NCBI GenBank assembly: GCA_963169045.1 | Contig: CAUJDF010000042.1 | Location: 1 to 64,000 of the forward strand | Length of the DNA: 64,000 nt | Origin: Myxococcota bacterium | GTDB taxonomy: Bacteria > Myxococcota_A > Bradymonadia > UBA7976 > UBA1532 | Direction of reading: 5' to 3' | Part shown: piece after piece, positions 1-8,346 of the stretch | How positions within the stretch are numbered: the first letter of the stretch is position 1 | How the letters are laid out: each line of letters begins with the position of its first letter | Position numbers and translations under genes: made by a program | Notes under the pieces: model-generated | Databases searched by the model: none | The model's input: the letters and a program-made list of their open reading frames with translations, nothing else | Told to the model about the DNA's origin: nothing

Positions 1-1
1 C

Positions 2-1117
2 GAGCGCGTCGGCCGCCCGCCCTCGGCGCTGCGCCGGGGCGCCGCCCCGGACGCCCCCACGCCCCGCCGCGCCGCCCCCGACGCCCCCACGCCCCGCCGC
101 GCCGCCCCCGACGCCCCCACGCCCCGCCGCGCCGCCCCGGACGCCCCCACGCCCCGCCGCGCCGCCCCGGACGCCCCCACGCCCCCCCGCGCCGCCCCGG
201 ACGCCCCCACGCCCCCCCGCGCCGCCCCGGACGCCCCCACGCCCCGCCGCGCCGCCCCCTCGCCGCGCCGCCGCCCCGGCGACGGCGACGACCTCTCGCT
301 CCGCCTCGACTACCGCCCGCCCTTCGACTGGACGGCGCTCCTCGCGTTCCTGCGCGCCCGCGCGCTCCCCGGCGTCGAGACCGTCGGCGACGACACCTAC
401 GCGCGCGTCGTGGCGCTCGGCGACCACGTCGGGACCGTCGAGGTGCGCCCCGATCCGCGCCGCCCGGCGTTGCGCGCCCGCGTCTCCCCTGCGCTCGCCG
501 GCGTGCTGACGCCGCTCGTCGCCCGCCTGCGCGCCCTCTTCGACCTCGACGCGCGCCCGGACCTCGTCGCGGCGACGCTCGGCGCCGACCCGCTGCTCGC
601 CGAGCGCGTCGCGCGCCGCCCGGGCCTGCGCGTCCCCGGCGCGATCGACCCGTTCGAGACCACGGTGCGCGCCGTGCTCGGCCAACAGATCTCGGTCCGC
701 GCGGCGACGACGCTCGCGGGCCGCTTCGTCGCGCGCTTCGGCGTCGCCACCGACGCTGGACTGCGCTTCCCGCGCGCTGCGGAGGTCGGCGACGCCGCGG
801 AGATCGCCGCGCTCGGCGTGACGCGGGCCCGCGCCGCGACCCTCGCCGCGGTCGCCCGCCTGTTCGCCGCCGGCGACGTCGACCCGGCGCGCCTGCGCGA
901 CGTGCCCGGCATCGGCGACTGGACGGCCGAGTACGTCGCCATGCGCGCCTTCGGCCGCCCCGACGCCTTCCCCGCCGGCGACCTCGTCGTCCGCCGCGCG
1001 CTCGGCGACGCGTCGAGCCCCGGCGCCGGCGCCTGCACCGCCGCGCAGGCCCGCGCCCGCGCCGAGGCGTGGCGGCCCTGGCGCGCCTACGCCACCCTCC
1101 ACCTCTGGACGCCGTGA
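2..1117 (+). CDS. alkA: AlkA-type DNA-3-methyladenine glycosylase, fusion form, 5' partial
   Basis: Base-excision repair glycosylase that removes alkylated bases. The reading frame is open from the window edge, so the start is missing. The first residues ([13 protein letters not shown]) look like the end of an AraC-type helix-turn-helix, as in actinobacterial and proteobacterial Ada-HTH-AlkA fusions. A repetitive decapeptide linker follows, then the AlkA N-terminal domain ([19 protein letters not shown]), then the HhH-GPD glycosylase domain. The helix-hairpin-helix reads [15 protein letters not shown] and the catalytic Asp lies in AGDLVV. The stop codon overlaps the ogt start (ATGA). By family knowledge the missing part should hold an Ada zinc-binding domain, but that is not visible here. 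Confidence 0.88.
   Translation, partial: ERVGRPPSALRRGAAPDAPTPRRAAPDAPTPRRAAPDAPTPRRAAPDAPTPRRAAPDAPTPPRAAPDAPTPPRAAPDAPTPRRAAPSPRRRPGDGDDLSLRLDYRPPFDWTALLAFLRARALPGVETVGDDTYARVVALGDHVGTVEVRPDPRRPALRARVSPALAGVLTPLVARLRALFDLDARPDLVAATLGADPLLAERVARRPGLRVPGAIDPFETTVRAVLGQQISVRAATTLAGRFVARFGVATDAGLRFPRAAEVGDAAEIAALGVTRARAATLAAVARLFAAGDVDPARLRDVPGIGDWTAEYVAMRAFGRPDAFPAGDLVVRRALGDASSPGAGACTAAQARARAEAWRPWRAYATLHLWTP
50..259 (+). repeat. Seven tandem 30-bp repeats coding a decapeptide linker
   Basis: Seven consecutive 30-bp units in frame with alkA, each coding [10 protein letters not shown] or the variant [10 protein letters not shown]. They join the HTH end to the AlkA N-terminal domain. The units are nearly identical at DNA level, which suggests recent slippage expansion and probable copy-number variation between strains. 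Confidence 0.9.
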
Positions 1118-1584
1118 TGGAACACGTCATCGCCAGCCCCCTCGGCCCCATCCGCCTCGCCGTCGCCGGCGGCCTGCTCTGCCGCTGCGACTTCGACCGC
1201 GACGCCACGCCCGGCGGCGAGCCCGGCGATCCGGTGCTCGCCGAGGCCGCGCGCCAGCTCGCCGAGTACTTCGCCGGCACGCGCCGCGACTTCGACCTGC
1301 CGCTCCACGGCGGCGGCACGCCGTTCCAGGGCCGCGTCTGGCGCGCCCTGCGCGCGATCCCCTTCGGCGAGACCCGCACCTACGCCGACATCGCCCGCGT
1401 GCTCGGCCAGCCCGCCGCCACGCGCGCCGTCGGCGCCGCCAACGGCCGCAACCCGATCGGCATCATCGTGCCCTGCCACCGCGTCATCGGCAGCGACGGC
1501 ACGCTCACCGGCTACGCCGGCGGCCTGCCGATCAAGCGCTGGCTGCTCGCGCACGAGGCGCGCCTCTCCGGCGGCATCGCGTGA
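1117..1584 (+). CDS. ogt: Methylated-DNA--protein-cysteine methyltransferase
   Basis: Suicide repair enzyme that takes the alkyl group from O6-alkylguanine onto its own cysteine. It has 155 residues, the normal size for the stand-alone family. The active-site motif [13 protein letters not shown] is intact, and so are the DNA-binding recognition helix ([20 protein letters not shown]) and the N of AANGRNP. The ATG overlaps the alkA stop by one base pattern (ATGA), so the two are translationally coupled. I rejected an in-frame ATG at 1069 because it lies inside alkA and adds a tail unlike the family. With alkA this forms an adaptive-response-like repair operon. Confidence 0.93.
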   Translation: MEHVIASPLGPIRLAVAGGLLCRCDFDRDATPGGEPGDPVLAEAARQLAEYFAGTRRDFDLPLHGGGTPFQGRVWRALRAIPFGETRTYADIARVLGQPAATRAVGAANGRNPIGIIVPCHRVIGSDGTLTGYAGGLPIKRWLLAHEARLSGGIA

Positions 1585-1873
1585 CCCGCGCGCGTTCGCC
1601 GCTCCCGCGGCGACGGCCCCCTCCGCCCTCGCCGCGCCTCCACCGGGCTGCGCGCCCGCCCCGGCTCGCGACGAGACCCCGATTCGTGGCCCGGCCCACC
1701 CCGATTCCTGACCCGGCCACCCCGATTCCTGGCCCGGCCACCCCGACTCGAGGTCTGTGCGACCGGGCGCCTGGCTCACGCGGTCCGCCAGTTGCATCGC
1801 GCGAGCCGGGCGCGCTGCCGACAGGACCCGGAGCCTGCTCGACGCGGGACCGGGCGCCCGGCGCCGTCGCTCT
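1585..1873. other. Gap between ogt and a convergent gene, with a short tandem repeat
   Basis: No convincing gene is seen. Between about 1676 and 1750 a 21-bp unit (ACCCCGATTCCTGGCCCGGCC and variants) occurs three to four times in tandem. The stretch lies between the 3' ends of ogt and the minus-strand gene ending at 1874, so it may hold their terminators, but I find no clean hairpin with a T-run. Confidence 0.5.
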
Positions 1874-3307
1874 TCAGGCGCGGCGGAACACGCGGCGCAG
1901 CTGCCGGAACGTGAACAGGGACATCACGGCGACGAGGGCGAGGATCGCGAGTCGGGCGCGGTCGTTCAGGCGAGGGGGCACATTCGCGACGGCCGGCGCC
2001 CGGGCATCGACGGCCCGCGCCTCGTCCATCCACGCCGCCGCCAGCGGAGACCCGGACGGCTGAAGGCTGGCCAGGCGCGCCAGCGCCTCCGCGAGGCGAC
2101 GGCGATCGAGGTCGGACCGGTCCATGAAGACCGCGGCGCGATACCAGCCGGCGGCGGCCTCCAGGTCGCCCTCTCCGAAGGCGGCGTCCCCGCGCCGTCG
2201 CCAGACGCGCGCCACGCGGTCGCGGAACGCCGCCGTCGGGCCACACACCGGCGCCGCGAGGCGCAGCCACGCCTCGGCCGCCGTCAGCCGCTCCGCCTGC
2301 GTCGCCCGCTGCGCGCCCAGGTCGAGCGCGGCGCACACCGTCGCCGCCGCCTCCGCTCCCGATGCCGCGCGCCCACCGAGCGCCACCGGCACCGCCAGCG
2401 TCGCCGCCTCGTCGAAGCGCGCCGCCCCGAGCGCTGCGGCGATCCGCGCGACGTCCGCCGCCGCGCCACCGCCCGCCGTCGCGCCGCCGTCCGCCGCCGC
2501 GCCACCGTCCGCCGTGCCGCCGTCCGCCGTGCCGCCGTCCGCCGTCGCGCCACCCGCCGCCGCGCCACCGTCCGCCGCGCCGCCGTCCGCCGCCGCGCCG
2601 CCGTCCGCCGCGTCGTCCGCCGCCGCGCCGCCGTCCGCCGCACCACCGTCCGCCGCCGCACTGCCCGCCACCCCGAACGCGCCCGCCAGCCCGGGCACGT
2701 CGAAGCCGCGATCCGCCGCCCACGCCGGCGCCGCCCCCAGCAGCGGCACGGCCTCTGCGCCGCGACCCTCGATCGCCCGCCGCACCGCCTCCGCCGGCGA
2801 TGCCAGCCCGGGCCCGGCGGGCGCGCCGTCCCCGGGCGCCACCGCCACCAGCAGCCGCGCGAGCAGCGGACCCGCGGGCGCGTGCCGCGCGGCCTCCGCC
2901 AGCAGCGTCAGCCGGACCGCCGGACCGCGCACCGCCGCCGCCAGCGCCGTCTGGTCCGCGCGCGCCAGCGCCCGCCGGTGCCCGGCCGTCGCCGGCGCGC
3001 CCGCGATGCCCGGATCACCGGCGTCGGGCAGCGCGCCCGCCGTCCGCAGGTGCCACGGCGTCCACGCCGCGTCCGCCGGCTCACACGCGTCGAGCGCCCG
3101 CGGCCAGTCGGCGAGCGCGAACCGCCCCGCGACCGCCAGCGATGCCGTCGCGACGAGCCGCCGCTCGCCGGGCGCGAGCCGCCCGACGAGCACCGGGCCC
3201 ACCCGCACCGCCTCCACCGCCACCGGCGCCGGGTTCGACACCTCGGCGCCCTCCCCGGCGGGCAACGCGACGGGGACGAGGGCCAGCAGCAGCAGGTGGG
3301 CGATCAC
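1874..3307 (-). CDS. Secreted membrane-anchored protein with Ala-Asp-Gly repeats, unknown function
   Basis: Not recognised. The 477-residue product begins at GTG with a signal-peptide-like stretch (MIAHLLLLALVPVALPAG). Its centre (about residues 215-290, DNA about 2455-2670) is a low-complexity run of ADGGA/ADGGT units. The C-terminal third has TPR-like helices (GDAAFGEGDLEAAAGWYRAA) and ends in one hydrophobic helix followed by RQLRRVFRR, typical of a C-terminal anchor. The layout resembles BatD/BatE-type periplasmic proteins (N-terminal beta-rich part, C-terminal TM), but there are no diagnostic motifs. It sits 17 bp downstream of mrp in the same direction, so it may share that transcript. 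Confidence 0.65.
   Translation of the reverse strand: MIAHLLLLALVPVALPAGEGAEVSNPAPVAVEAVRVGPVLVGRLAPGERRLVATASLAVAGRFALADWPRALDACEPADAAWTPWHLRTAGALPDAGDPGIAGAPATAGHRRALARADQTALAAAVRGPAVRLTLLAEAARHAPAGPLLARLLVAVAPGDGAPAGPGLASPAEAVRRAIEGRGAEAVPLLGAAPAWAADRGFDVPGLAGAFGVAGSAAADGGAADGGAAADDAADGGAAADGGAADGGAAAGGATADGGTADGGTADGGAAADGGATAGGGAAADVARIAAALGAARFDEAATLAVPVALGGRAASGAEAAATVCAALDLGAQRATQAERLTAAEAWLRLAAPVCGPTAAFRDRVARVWRRRGDAAFGEGDLEAAAGWYRAAVFMDRSDLDRRRLAEALARLASLQPSGSPLAAAWMDEARAVDARAPAVANVPPRLNDRARLAILALVAVMSLFTFRQLRRVFRRA
2455..2670. repeat. Low-complexity 6-15 bp repeats inside the secreted-protein gene
   Basis: Short GC-rich units of the type CCGTCCGCCGCCGCGCCA are reiterated about fifteen times with variation. 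On the coding (minus) strand they give ADGGA, ADGGT and ADDA runs. The tract is probably a flexible linker and is prone to slippage. Confidence 0.8.
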
Positions 3308-3324
3308 CCGCCCACGCTACGCAA

Positions 3325-4515
3325 TCAGCGCTTGAACAGCGAAGACAGGAAGCCCTTCTTCTTCTCGCCGCCCTCGGGCCGGGGCTGGTCGAAGGGGCAG
3401 GTGGCGATCACCGCGTCGGCGAGCTCGAGGAAGGCCCGCGTGTGCGTCCCCTCGGGCCGCGTGACCACGACCGGCTGGCCCTGGTCGCCGCCGCGCTGGA
3501 TCTCGAGGTCGAGCGGGATGCGCGAGAGGATCTTCACGCCGTACTGCTCGGCGACGCGCTCCGTGCCGCCCGAGTTGAACGGCTGGCTCTCGTGGCCGCA
3601 CGAAGGGCAGGCGTAGTGGCTCATGTTCTCGACGAGGCCGATCACCGGCGTCTCGACCTTGCGGAACATCTGCAGGCCCTTGACGGCGTCGACCAGCGCC
3701 AGCTCGCTCGGCGTGGTGACGATGATCGCGCCGGTGATCGGCGCCTGCTGCGTCAGCGTGAGCTGCGCGTCGCCGGTGCCCGGCGGCATGTCGACGACGA
3801 GGTAGTCGAGCTCGCCCCACTCCACGTCGTCGAGGAACTGCTTCACCACCGAGCCGACGATGGGACCGCGCCAGATGACCGGCGTGTCGTCCTCGACGAG
3901 GAAGCCGATCGACATGACCCGCAGGCCGAAGGCGTCGACGGGCAGGAAGCGCTTCTGGTCGGGCGACACGCCGGGCTTGGCGTCGGGGACGCCGAGCAGC
4001 GTCGGCGCCGACGGCCCGTAGACGTCGATGTCGACGAGGCCCGTGCGCGCGCCGCGCGCCTTCAGCGCGAGCGCCAGGTTGACCGCCACCGTCGACTTGC
4101 CGACGCCGCCCTTGCCGGAGGCCACGGCGATGACGTTGCGCACGCCCGCGAGCGCCGGCTTCTTCGCCGGCTTGCCCTGCGGCGACACCTTCGTCACGCC
4201 GGGCTCGCCGTGGGCGTGTCCGTGGTGGTGGTCGTGGCCGTGATGGTGGTCGTGGCCCTGCGACGCGGCGGCCTTCGGGTCCTCGACCTCGAGGATCACG
4301 TCCTCGGCGCCGTCGAGCTTCTCGAGCGCGTCCTGGATGCGGTCCTCGAGCGCGTGGCGCGTCTGCCGATCGAGGCCTTCGAGCCGCAGGTGCACGACCA
4401 CCTGGCCGCCGTCGACGTCGATGCCGGTGACGGCGCCGGCCGTCACGAGATCGGTGCTTCCGTCCGGCCCCGCGATGCCCGCGAGGACCGACCGTACCTT
4501 GACTTCGTCCAACAC
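3325..4515 (-). CDS. mrp: Mrp/NBP35-family iron-sulfur cluster carrier ATPase
   Basis: Scaffold/carrier ATPase of iron-sulfur assembly (Mrp/ApbC group of P-loop NTPases). It is 396 residues long, starting at GTG with a good GAGGAG ribosome site. The N-terminus (about 1-85) matches the MIP18/DUF59 domain fused to many bacterial Mrp proteins. A histidine-rich linker follows (HDHHHGHDHHHGHAHG), then the deviant Walker A (SGKGGVGKST), Walker B region (VVDMPPGTGD) and a C-terminal CPSC pair that binds the bridging cluster. The His-rich linker may hold metal ions; that is inference. It probably heads a short transcript with the downstream secreted protein. Confidence 0.93.
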   Translation of the reverse strand: MLDEVKVRSVLAGIAGPDGSTDLVTAGAVTGIDVDGGQVVVHLRLEGLDRQTRHALEDRIQDALEKLDGAEDVILEVEDPKAAASQGHDHHHGHDHHHGHAHGEPGVTKVSPQGKPAKKPALAGVRNVIAVASGKGGVGKSTVAVNLALALKARGARTGLVDIDVYGPSAPTLLGVPDAKPGVSPDQKRFLPVDAFGLRVMSIGFLVEDDTPVIWRGPIVGSVVKQFLDDVEWGELDYLVVDMPPGTGDAQLTLTQQAPITGAIIVTTPSELALVDAVKGLQMFRKVETPVIGLVENMSHYACPSCGHESQPFNSGGTERVAEQYGVKILSRIPLDLEIQRGGDQGQPVVVTRPEGTHTRAFLELADAVIATCPFDQPRPEGGEKKKGFLSSLFKR

Positions 4516-4732
4516 CCTCGACTCTCCTCGGCAGTGGCGGCCGGCGTTGTGGGCGCGCCCGGCTCCGCGGCGTCCCTTTGCGACGGAAGCGCCCCCACGT
4601 CAAGCCGGATCGGGGGCGGAGCGCGGAATTCCGGGGCCGGCCCTCAAAGATGCGCGGACCCGCCCCCCGGTCGCGGAGTTGCCCTCCGCGCGCTTCCGGC
4701 CGATGGTGTAGGGAACGAGTCCGGGGAAAGAC

Positions 4733-5680
4733 ATGCATCGCCGCCTGGGGGAGATCCTCGTCGACGCCGAGGTCGTCGACGCCCAGCAGCTCCGCGCCGC
4801 GCTCGCCGAGGCCGCGCGCCTCGGCCGCCGGGTCGGCGAGGTCCTCGTGGCGCGCGGCGTCTGTACCGAGCAGGCGATCGTCGACGCGCTTGCGAGCCAG
4901 CTCCAGGTGCCGGTCGCCCCCCTGGCCACTACGACCTTCATCCCGGAGCACGTGCTCGGCATGGTGGCGCCGCACTTCGCCCGCGAGCGCCAGGTGCTGC
5001 CGCTGTTCCTCGACCGCCGGGCGGGCGCGCTCGACGTCGCCGTCGCCGATCCGACCGACGACGAGCTGCTCGACGAGCTGCGCTTCCGCACCGGCCAGGC
5101 GATCCGGCCGCTCGTGGCCCTGGCCGGCGAGCTCGCCGACGCCATCGAGGAGTTCTACTTCCGGCGCGCCGAGGACGAGGACCTCGCCTTCGAGCACGAG
5201 ACGCCGCTCCCGCAGCTGCAGCGTGTCGCCGAGCCCGAGGTGTACGTCGAGCCGCCCGAAGAGACGCCGGAGCCGCTCGACGAGGCCGCCCTGTTCCAGC
5301 ACCCGGTCACCGCGGGGGGCGCGAAGCCCGCCGAGCCGCCGCCGCGCCCGCGCAGCGTCCAGGTCCGCGTCGAGCGGACGGCGCCGCGGCACGATCCCGT
5401 GACCGCGCCGCTCGCCGACCTCCCCAGCGGCGAGTGGGCCGACGAGCTCCCCTCCGGCGTCGAGGCGGCGGCCGTCCCCGAGACGACGGAGGCGCTCCGG
5501 CAGCGCGTCGCGCAGCTCGAGGGGCGCGTGACCGAGCTCTACGGGATCCTGCGCGAGGCCGCCGCGGCGCACCAGACGCTGCTCACGCTGCTCGCCGAGC
5601 GCGGCCTGGTCGAGCGCGAGTCGTTCCGCGCCGCGGTCAAGGCCCGCCTCGAGCGCAGGAGGCAGCGCACGACGCCCTGA
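4733..5680 (+). CDS. MshEN/GspE N-terminal domain protein
   Basis: This 315-residue protein carries an N-terminal MshEN/GspE-N domain (residues about 1-145: LGEILVDAEVVDAQQLRAAL ... LADPTDDELLDELRFRTG-like pattern). In secretion ATPases and some regulators this fold binds cyclic-di-GMP or partner proteins. No ATPase domain follows. The rest is acidic and Pro-rich (about 165-245) and then a coiled coil (about 250-300). ATG 4733 has a GGGGAAAG ribosome site. The next gene is an HD-GYP protein, so a cyclic-di-GMP link is plausible but inferred. The exact cellular role is unknown. Confidence 0.8.
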   Translation: MHRRLGEILVDAEVVDAQQLRAALAEAARLGRRVGEVLVARGVCTEQAIVDALASQLQVPVAPLATTTFIPEHVLGMVAPHFARERQVLPLFLDRRAGALDVAVADPTDDELLDELRFRTGQAIRPLVALAGELADAIEEFYFRRAEDEDLAFEHETPLPQLQRVAEPEVYVEPPEETPEPLDEAALFQHPVTAGGAKPAEPPPRPRSVQVRVERTAPRHDPVTAPLADLPSGEWADELPSGVEAAAVPETTEALRQRVAQLEGRVTELYGILREAAAAHQTLLTLLAERGLVERESFRAAVKARLERRRQRTTP

Positions 5681-5726
5681 CGTAGGCATTGCCCGCCGTC
5701 TCGGCGCGGGCATACCTTCGACGATC

Positions 5727-7544
5727 GTGACACACGATCTCGGCCCCATCCTCGCGCTCGCCGCCGCGCTCGACGGCGTGGACGCCGCGCTCTCACCCGA
5801 AGGCGACCACGTCGTGCTGCGGCGCGGCGGCGCTCGGGTCGTCGTCGGCGACGCCCGCTACGTCGCGCGATCGCCGGACGCCGCGCCGACCGCGCTCGTG
5901 GGCGCACCGCCGCCCGGCCTCGACGCCGACACGCTCGCGGCGCGCGGCGTCGAGGCCTGCTGGCCCGACGCCGCCGCCGTCTCCGCGCCGGCGCTCGAGC
6001 TGCTGCTCGCCCGCGCCGGGCGCGACGACCGCGCCCGCTTCGAGGCCCGTCACGTCCTCGACGTCGCCGCCAGCCTCAACGCCGAGCGCGACCCGGACCG
6101 CCTGCTGGGACGCATCCTCGAGTCGATGCGGCAGCTGACCGGCGCCGACGCCGGCACGCTCTACGTCCTCGAGGACCGGCGCCTGCGCTTCCGCGTCGCG
6201 CAGAACGACTCGCTGCCGGTCGCCGGCCTCCCGAACGGCGCGCTGCCGGTCGACCGCGAGAGCGTCGCCGGCTACGTCGTGCTCGAGCGCCGCGCCGTCA
6301 ACCTGCCCGACGTGCGGCACCTGGGTTCGGCGCCGTTCCGCTTCAACGAGGCGTTCGACGCGCGCGCCGGCTACCGCACCGTCTCGATGCTCGCCGTGCC
6401 GCTGCTGGCCGCCGACGGCGAGGTCCTCGGCGCCGTGCAGCTCATCAACCGCAAGGGCGACCCGGCGGCGCGGCTGACCGATCCCGCCCGCATCCCGGCG
6501 CAGGTCCGGCCGTTCTCGACGCGGGACGAGCAGCTGGCGCTCGGCCTGGCCGGCGCGGCTTCCATCGCGCTCGTCAACGCGCGGCTCGGCGCCGAGATCG
6601 AGCAGCTCTTCGACGGCTTCGTGCGCAGCGCGGTGATGGCCATCGAGGCGCGCGATCCGACGACCAGCGGCCACTCGGTCCGGGTCAGCCACCTCGCGCT
6701 CGGCCTCGCCGACGCCGCCGCCGCCGACGGCCGCTTCGACGCCGAGCTCCCCTTCGACCGCGACCGCCTGCGCCGTCTCGAGTACGCGGCGCTGTTGCAC
6801 GACTTCGGCAAGATCGGCGTCCGCGAGGACGTGCTGGTGAAGGCGCGCAAGCTCTACCCGGCCGAGCTCGAGTCGCTGCGGCACCGCTTCGAGATCGCCG
6901 GGCTGGCGCATGAAGTGGCCGCCCTGCGACGGCTGCTCGACGAGGGCGCCGATCGCGCCGCGATCGAGGCGGTCATCGCCGCGCGGCACGCCGAGCTGCG
7001 CGAGATGTTCGACTACGTGCTCGCCGCCAACGAGCCCGTGCCGCTGAAGGGCGACGTGCAGGCCATCGTGCGCTCGCTCGCGACGGCCGGCTGGCGCGAT
7101 CGCCAGGGGCACCTGCAGCCGTACCTCACGCCGCGCGAGCACGAGTGCCTGACCATCCACCACGGGAGCCTGACACCCGACGAGCGCCGCGCCATCCAGG
7201 ACCACGTCGTCCACACGATGCGCTTCCTCGAGCAGATCCCGTGGGGTCGCGCGCTCGCCGGGCTGCCGCGCGTCGCCGCCCTGCACCACGAGAAGCTGGA
7301 TGGCTCCGGCTATCCCCATGGCTACTCCGGTGACCAGATTCCGCTCGAGTCGCGCATCATCACCGTCGTCGACATCTACGACGCGCTGACCGCCGCCGAC
7401 CGTCCCTACAAGTCGGCGATGCCCTACGCGCAAGCCTGCGACATCCTTTGGGGCGAGGCCGATCGCGGCAAGCTCGACGCCCGTCTGGTGGGCGTCTTCG
7501 TGGAACGGAACGTGCATCGTGCGTCCGGACCAGCCGCCGGATAA
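5727..7544 (+). CDS. GAF / HD-GYP domain protein, likely cyclic-di-GMP phosphodiesterase
   Basis: The 605-residue cytoplasmic protein starts at GTG. An N-terminal unassigned segment is followed by a GAF sensor domain (about 108-275) and an HD-GYP domain (about 290-600). The first HD half is visible (SGHSVRVSHLALG, then LLHDFGKIGVRE), as is the GYP half (HHEKLDGSGYPHG) and the terminal DIYDALTAADRPYK, so the metal and substrate motifs look complete. About 160 residues separate the HD and GYP motifs, roughly 100 more than usual; the extra part looks helical. Family knowledge assigns cyclic-di-GMP hydrolysis. There is no ribosome site of note before the GTG. Confidence 0.9.
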   Translation: MTHDLGPILALAAALDGVDAALSPEGDHVVLRRGGARVVVGDARYVARSPDAAPTALVGAPPPGLDADTLAARGVEACWPDAAAVSAPALELLLARAGRDDRARFEARHVLDVAASLNAERDPDRLLGRILESMRQLTGADAGTLYVLEDRRLRFRVAQNDSLPVAGLPNGALPVDRESVAGYVVLERRAVNLPDVRHLGSAPFRFNEAFDARAGYRTVSMLAVPLLAADGEVLGAVQLINRKGDPAARLTDPARIPAQVRPFSTRDEQLALGLAGAASIALVNARLGAEIEQLFDGFVRSAVMAIEARDPTTSGHSVRVSHLALGLADAAAADGRFDAELPFDRDRLRRLEYAALLHDFGKIGVREDVLVKARKLYPAELESLRHRFEIAGLAHEVAALRRLLDEGADRAAIEAVIAARHAELREMFDYVLAANEPVPLKGDVQAIVRSLATAGWRDRQGHLQPYLTPREHECLTIHHGSLTPDERRAIQDHVVHTMRFLEQIPWGRALAGLPRVAALHHEKLDGSGYPHGYSGDQIPLESRIITVVDIYDALTAADRPYKSAMPYAQACDILWGEADRGKLDARLVGVFVERNVHRASGPAAG

Positions 7545-7564
7545 TCCGTAGGATTATCCGGCGG
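7534..7564 (+). terminator. Perfect 14-bp stem hairpin over the HD-GYP stop codon
   Basis: The arms at 7534-7547 and 7551-7564 are exact reverse complements (CCGCCGGATAATCC and its complement) with the 3-nt loop GTA. The TAA stop (7542-7544) lies inside the left arm. No T-run follows, so it may act as a Rho-assisted or mRNA-stabilising hairpin, or as a protein-binding palindrome, rather than a classic intrinsic terminator. Confidence 0.6.
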
Positions 7565-7783
7565 TGACGACCCGAGAGAGCCCGTGGCGCCTGGATTCAC
7601 GAGTTTTTCCGGGCGGTCGCGCAGGCAACGCAAAAGTTGGACACCGCAGCAGGTGTGGATTAGCTTTCGGTCATCGACTGAGACGTCCCGAGACAGGGAC
7701 GACTCATGCATCCTGGCCACTGCGGTATTCAGGGCAGCCGGCCCCCTGTGGGTTGGACCGGCGGGGTACAGACGAGGCCCGAC

Positions 7784-8146
7784 GTGACGAAGTTCGACTC
7801 CAAGTCGACCGCCGGACGCACGGCGGTTCACGAGACCACGGCCGCCGGGACGGGCTTGACCCAGGAGGAGGAGCGCGTGGTCCGCATGCGCTCCGGCGCC
7901 ACCGTCCCCGACGACGCCCCGCTCGGCAGCAAGCTCGACGGGGTCGCGCCCGAGTTCCGCGAAGATGTCGCGGCCCGGCTGCGCCTGATCGAGGCGGCCG
8001 CCCTCGAAGCCCTCGAAGCCCTCGCCGAAGGCGGCGATGCGCGGGCCGAAGACGAAGGCGAGGTCGTCATCGACGTCGTCCCCGTCAACGGCGAGCGCAA
8101 GGCCCGCATCGTGTCCGCGCTCAAGAAGATCTCGACCGACAACTGA
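7784..8146 (+). CDS. Small acidic protein of unknown function
   Basis: About 120 residues, starting at GTG 7784; an ATG at 7706 would add 26 residues of low coding quality, so I prefer the GTG. The product has no signal peptide or membrane helix. The most family-like stretch is LTQEEERVVRMRSGATVPDD, followed by a predicted helix (FREDVAARLRLIEAAALEAL) and an acidic C-terminus ending in KKISTDN. I do not recognise the family. Codon use matches real genes here (G/C third positions). The neighbours suggest a single-gene transcript. Confidence 0.6.
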   Translation: MTKFDSKSTAGRTAVHETTAAGTGLTQEEERVVRMRSGATVPDDAPLGSKLDGVAPEFREDVAARLRLIEAAALEALEALAEGGDARAEDEGEVVIDVVPVNGERKARIVSALKKISTDN

Positions 8147-8299
8147 TCCCGTCCACCCTCGCGTGGCGAGCGCTCGTCCCGCGTGCGCACCTCCCTGGCT
8201 GCTCCATTAGCCGTCCCGCCGGGGCGCGCGCGTCATATTTCCCCCGAACCCCCGCTCCAGGTCAGACTCGCCGTGCGGGTGCGCGCGCGGTCCAGACGG

Positions 8300-8314
8300 T
8301 GGCACACGTCTTGA
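8300..8314 (+). promoter_or_regulatory. Weak candidate sigma-54 promoter
   Basis: TGGCAC-N5-TTGAA lies 33 bp before the VWA/MYXO-CTERM gene. The -24 box is perfect and the spacing correct, but the -12 GC is GA, which usually weakens or abolishes sigma-54 use. Treat as tentative. Confidence 0.3.
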
Positions 8315-8346
8315 ACAGGCCGCCCGCTCCGCTTCGAGGAGGTCGC

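Noticed and set aside
2362-5685. A 1,107-codon plus-strand ORF across the mrp region
   Set aside because: Pro/Arg-rich shadow of the secreted-protein and mrp genes; mrp on the other strand has all family motifs.
7637-7665. Promoter candidate TTGGAC-N17-TTAGCT before the small acidic protein
   Set aside because: The -10 box matches only two of six bases and the message start is not otherwise supported.
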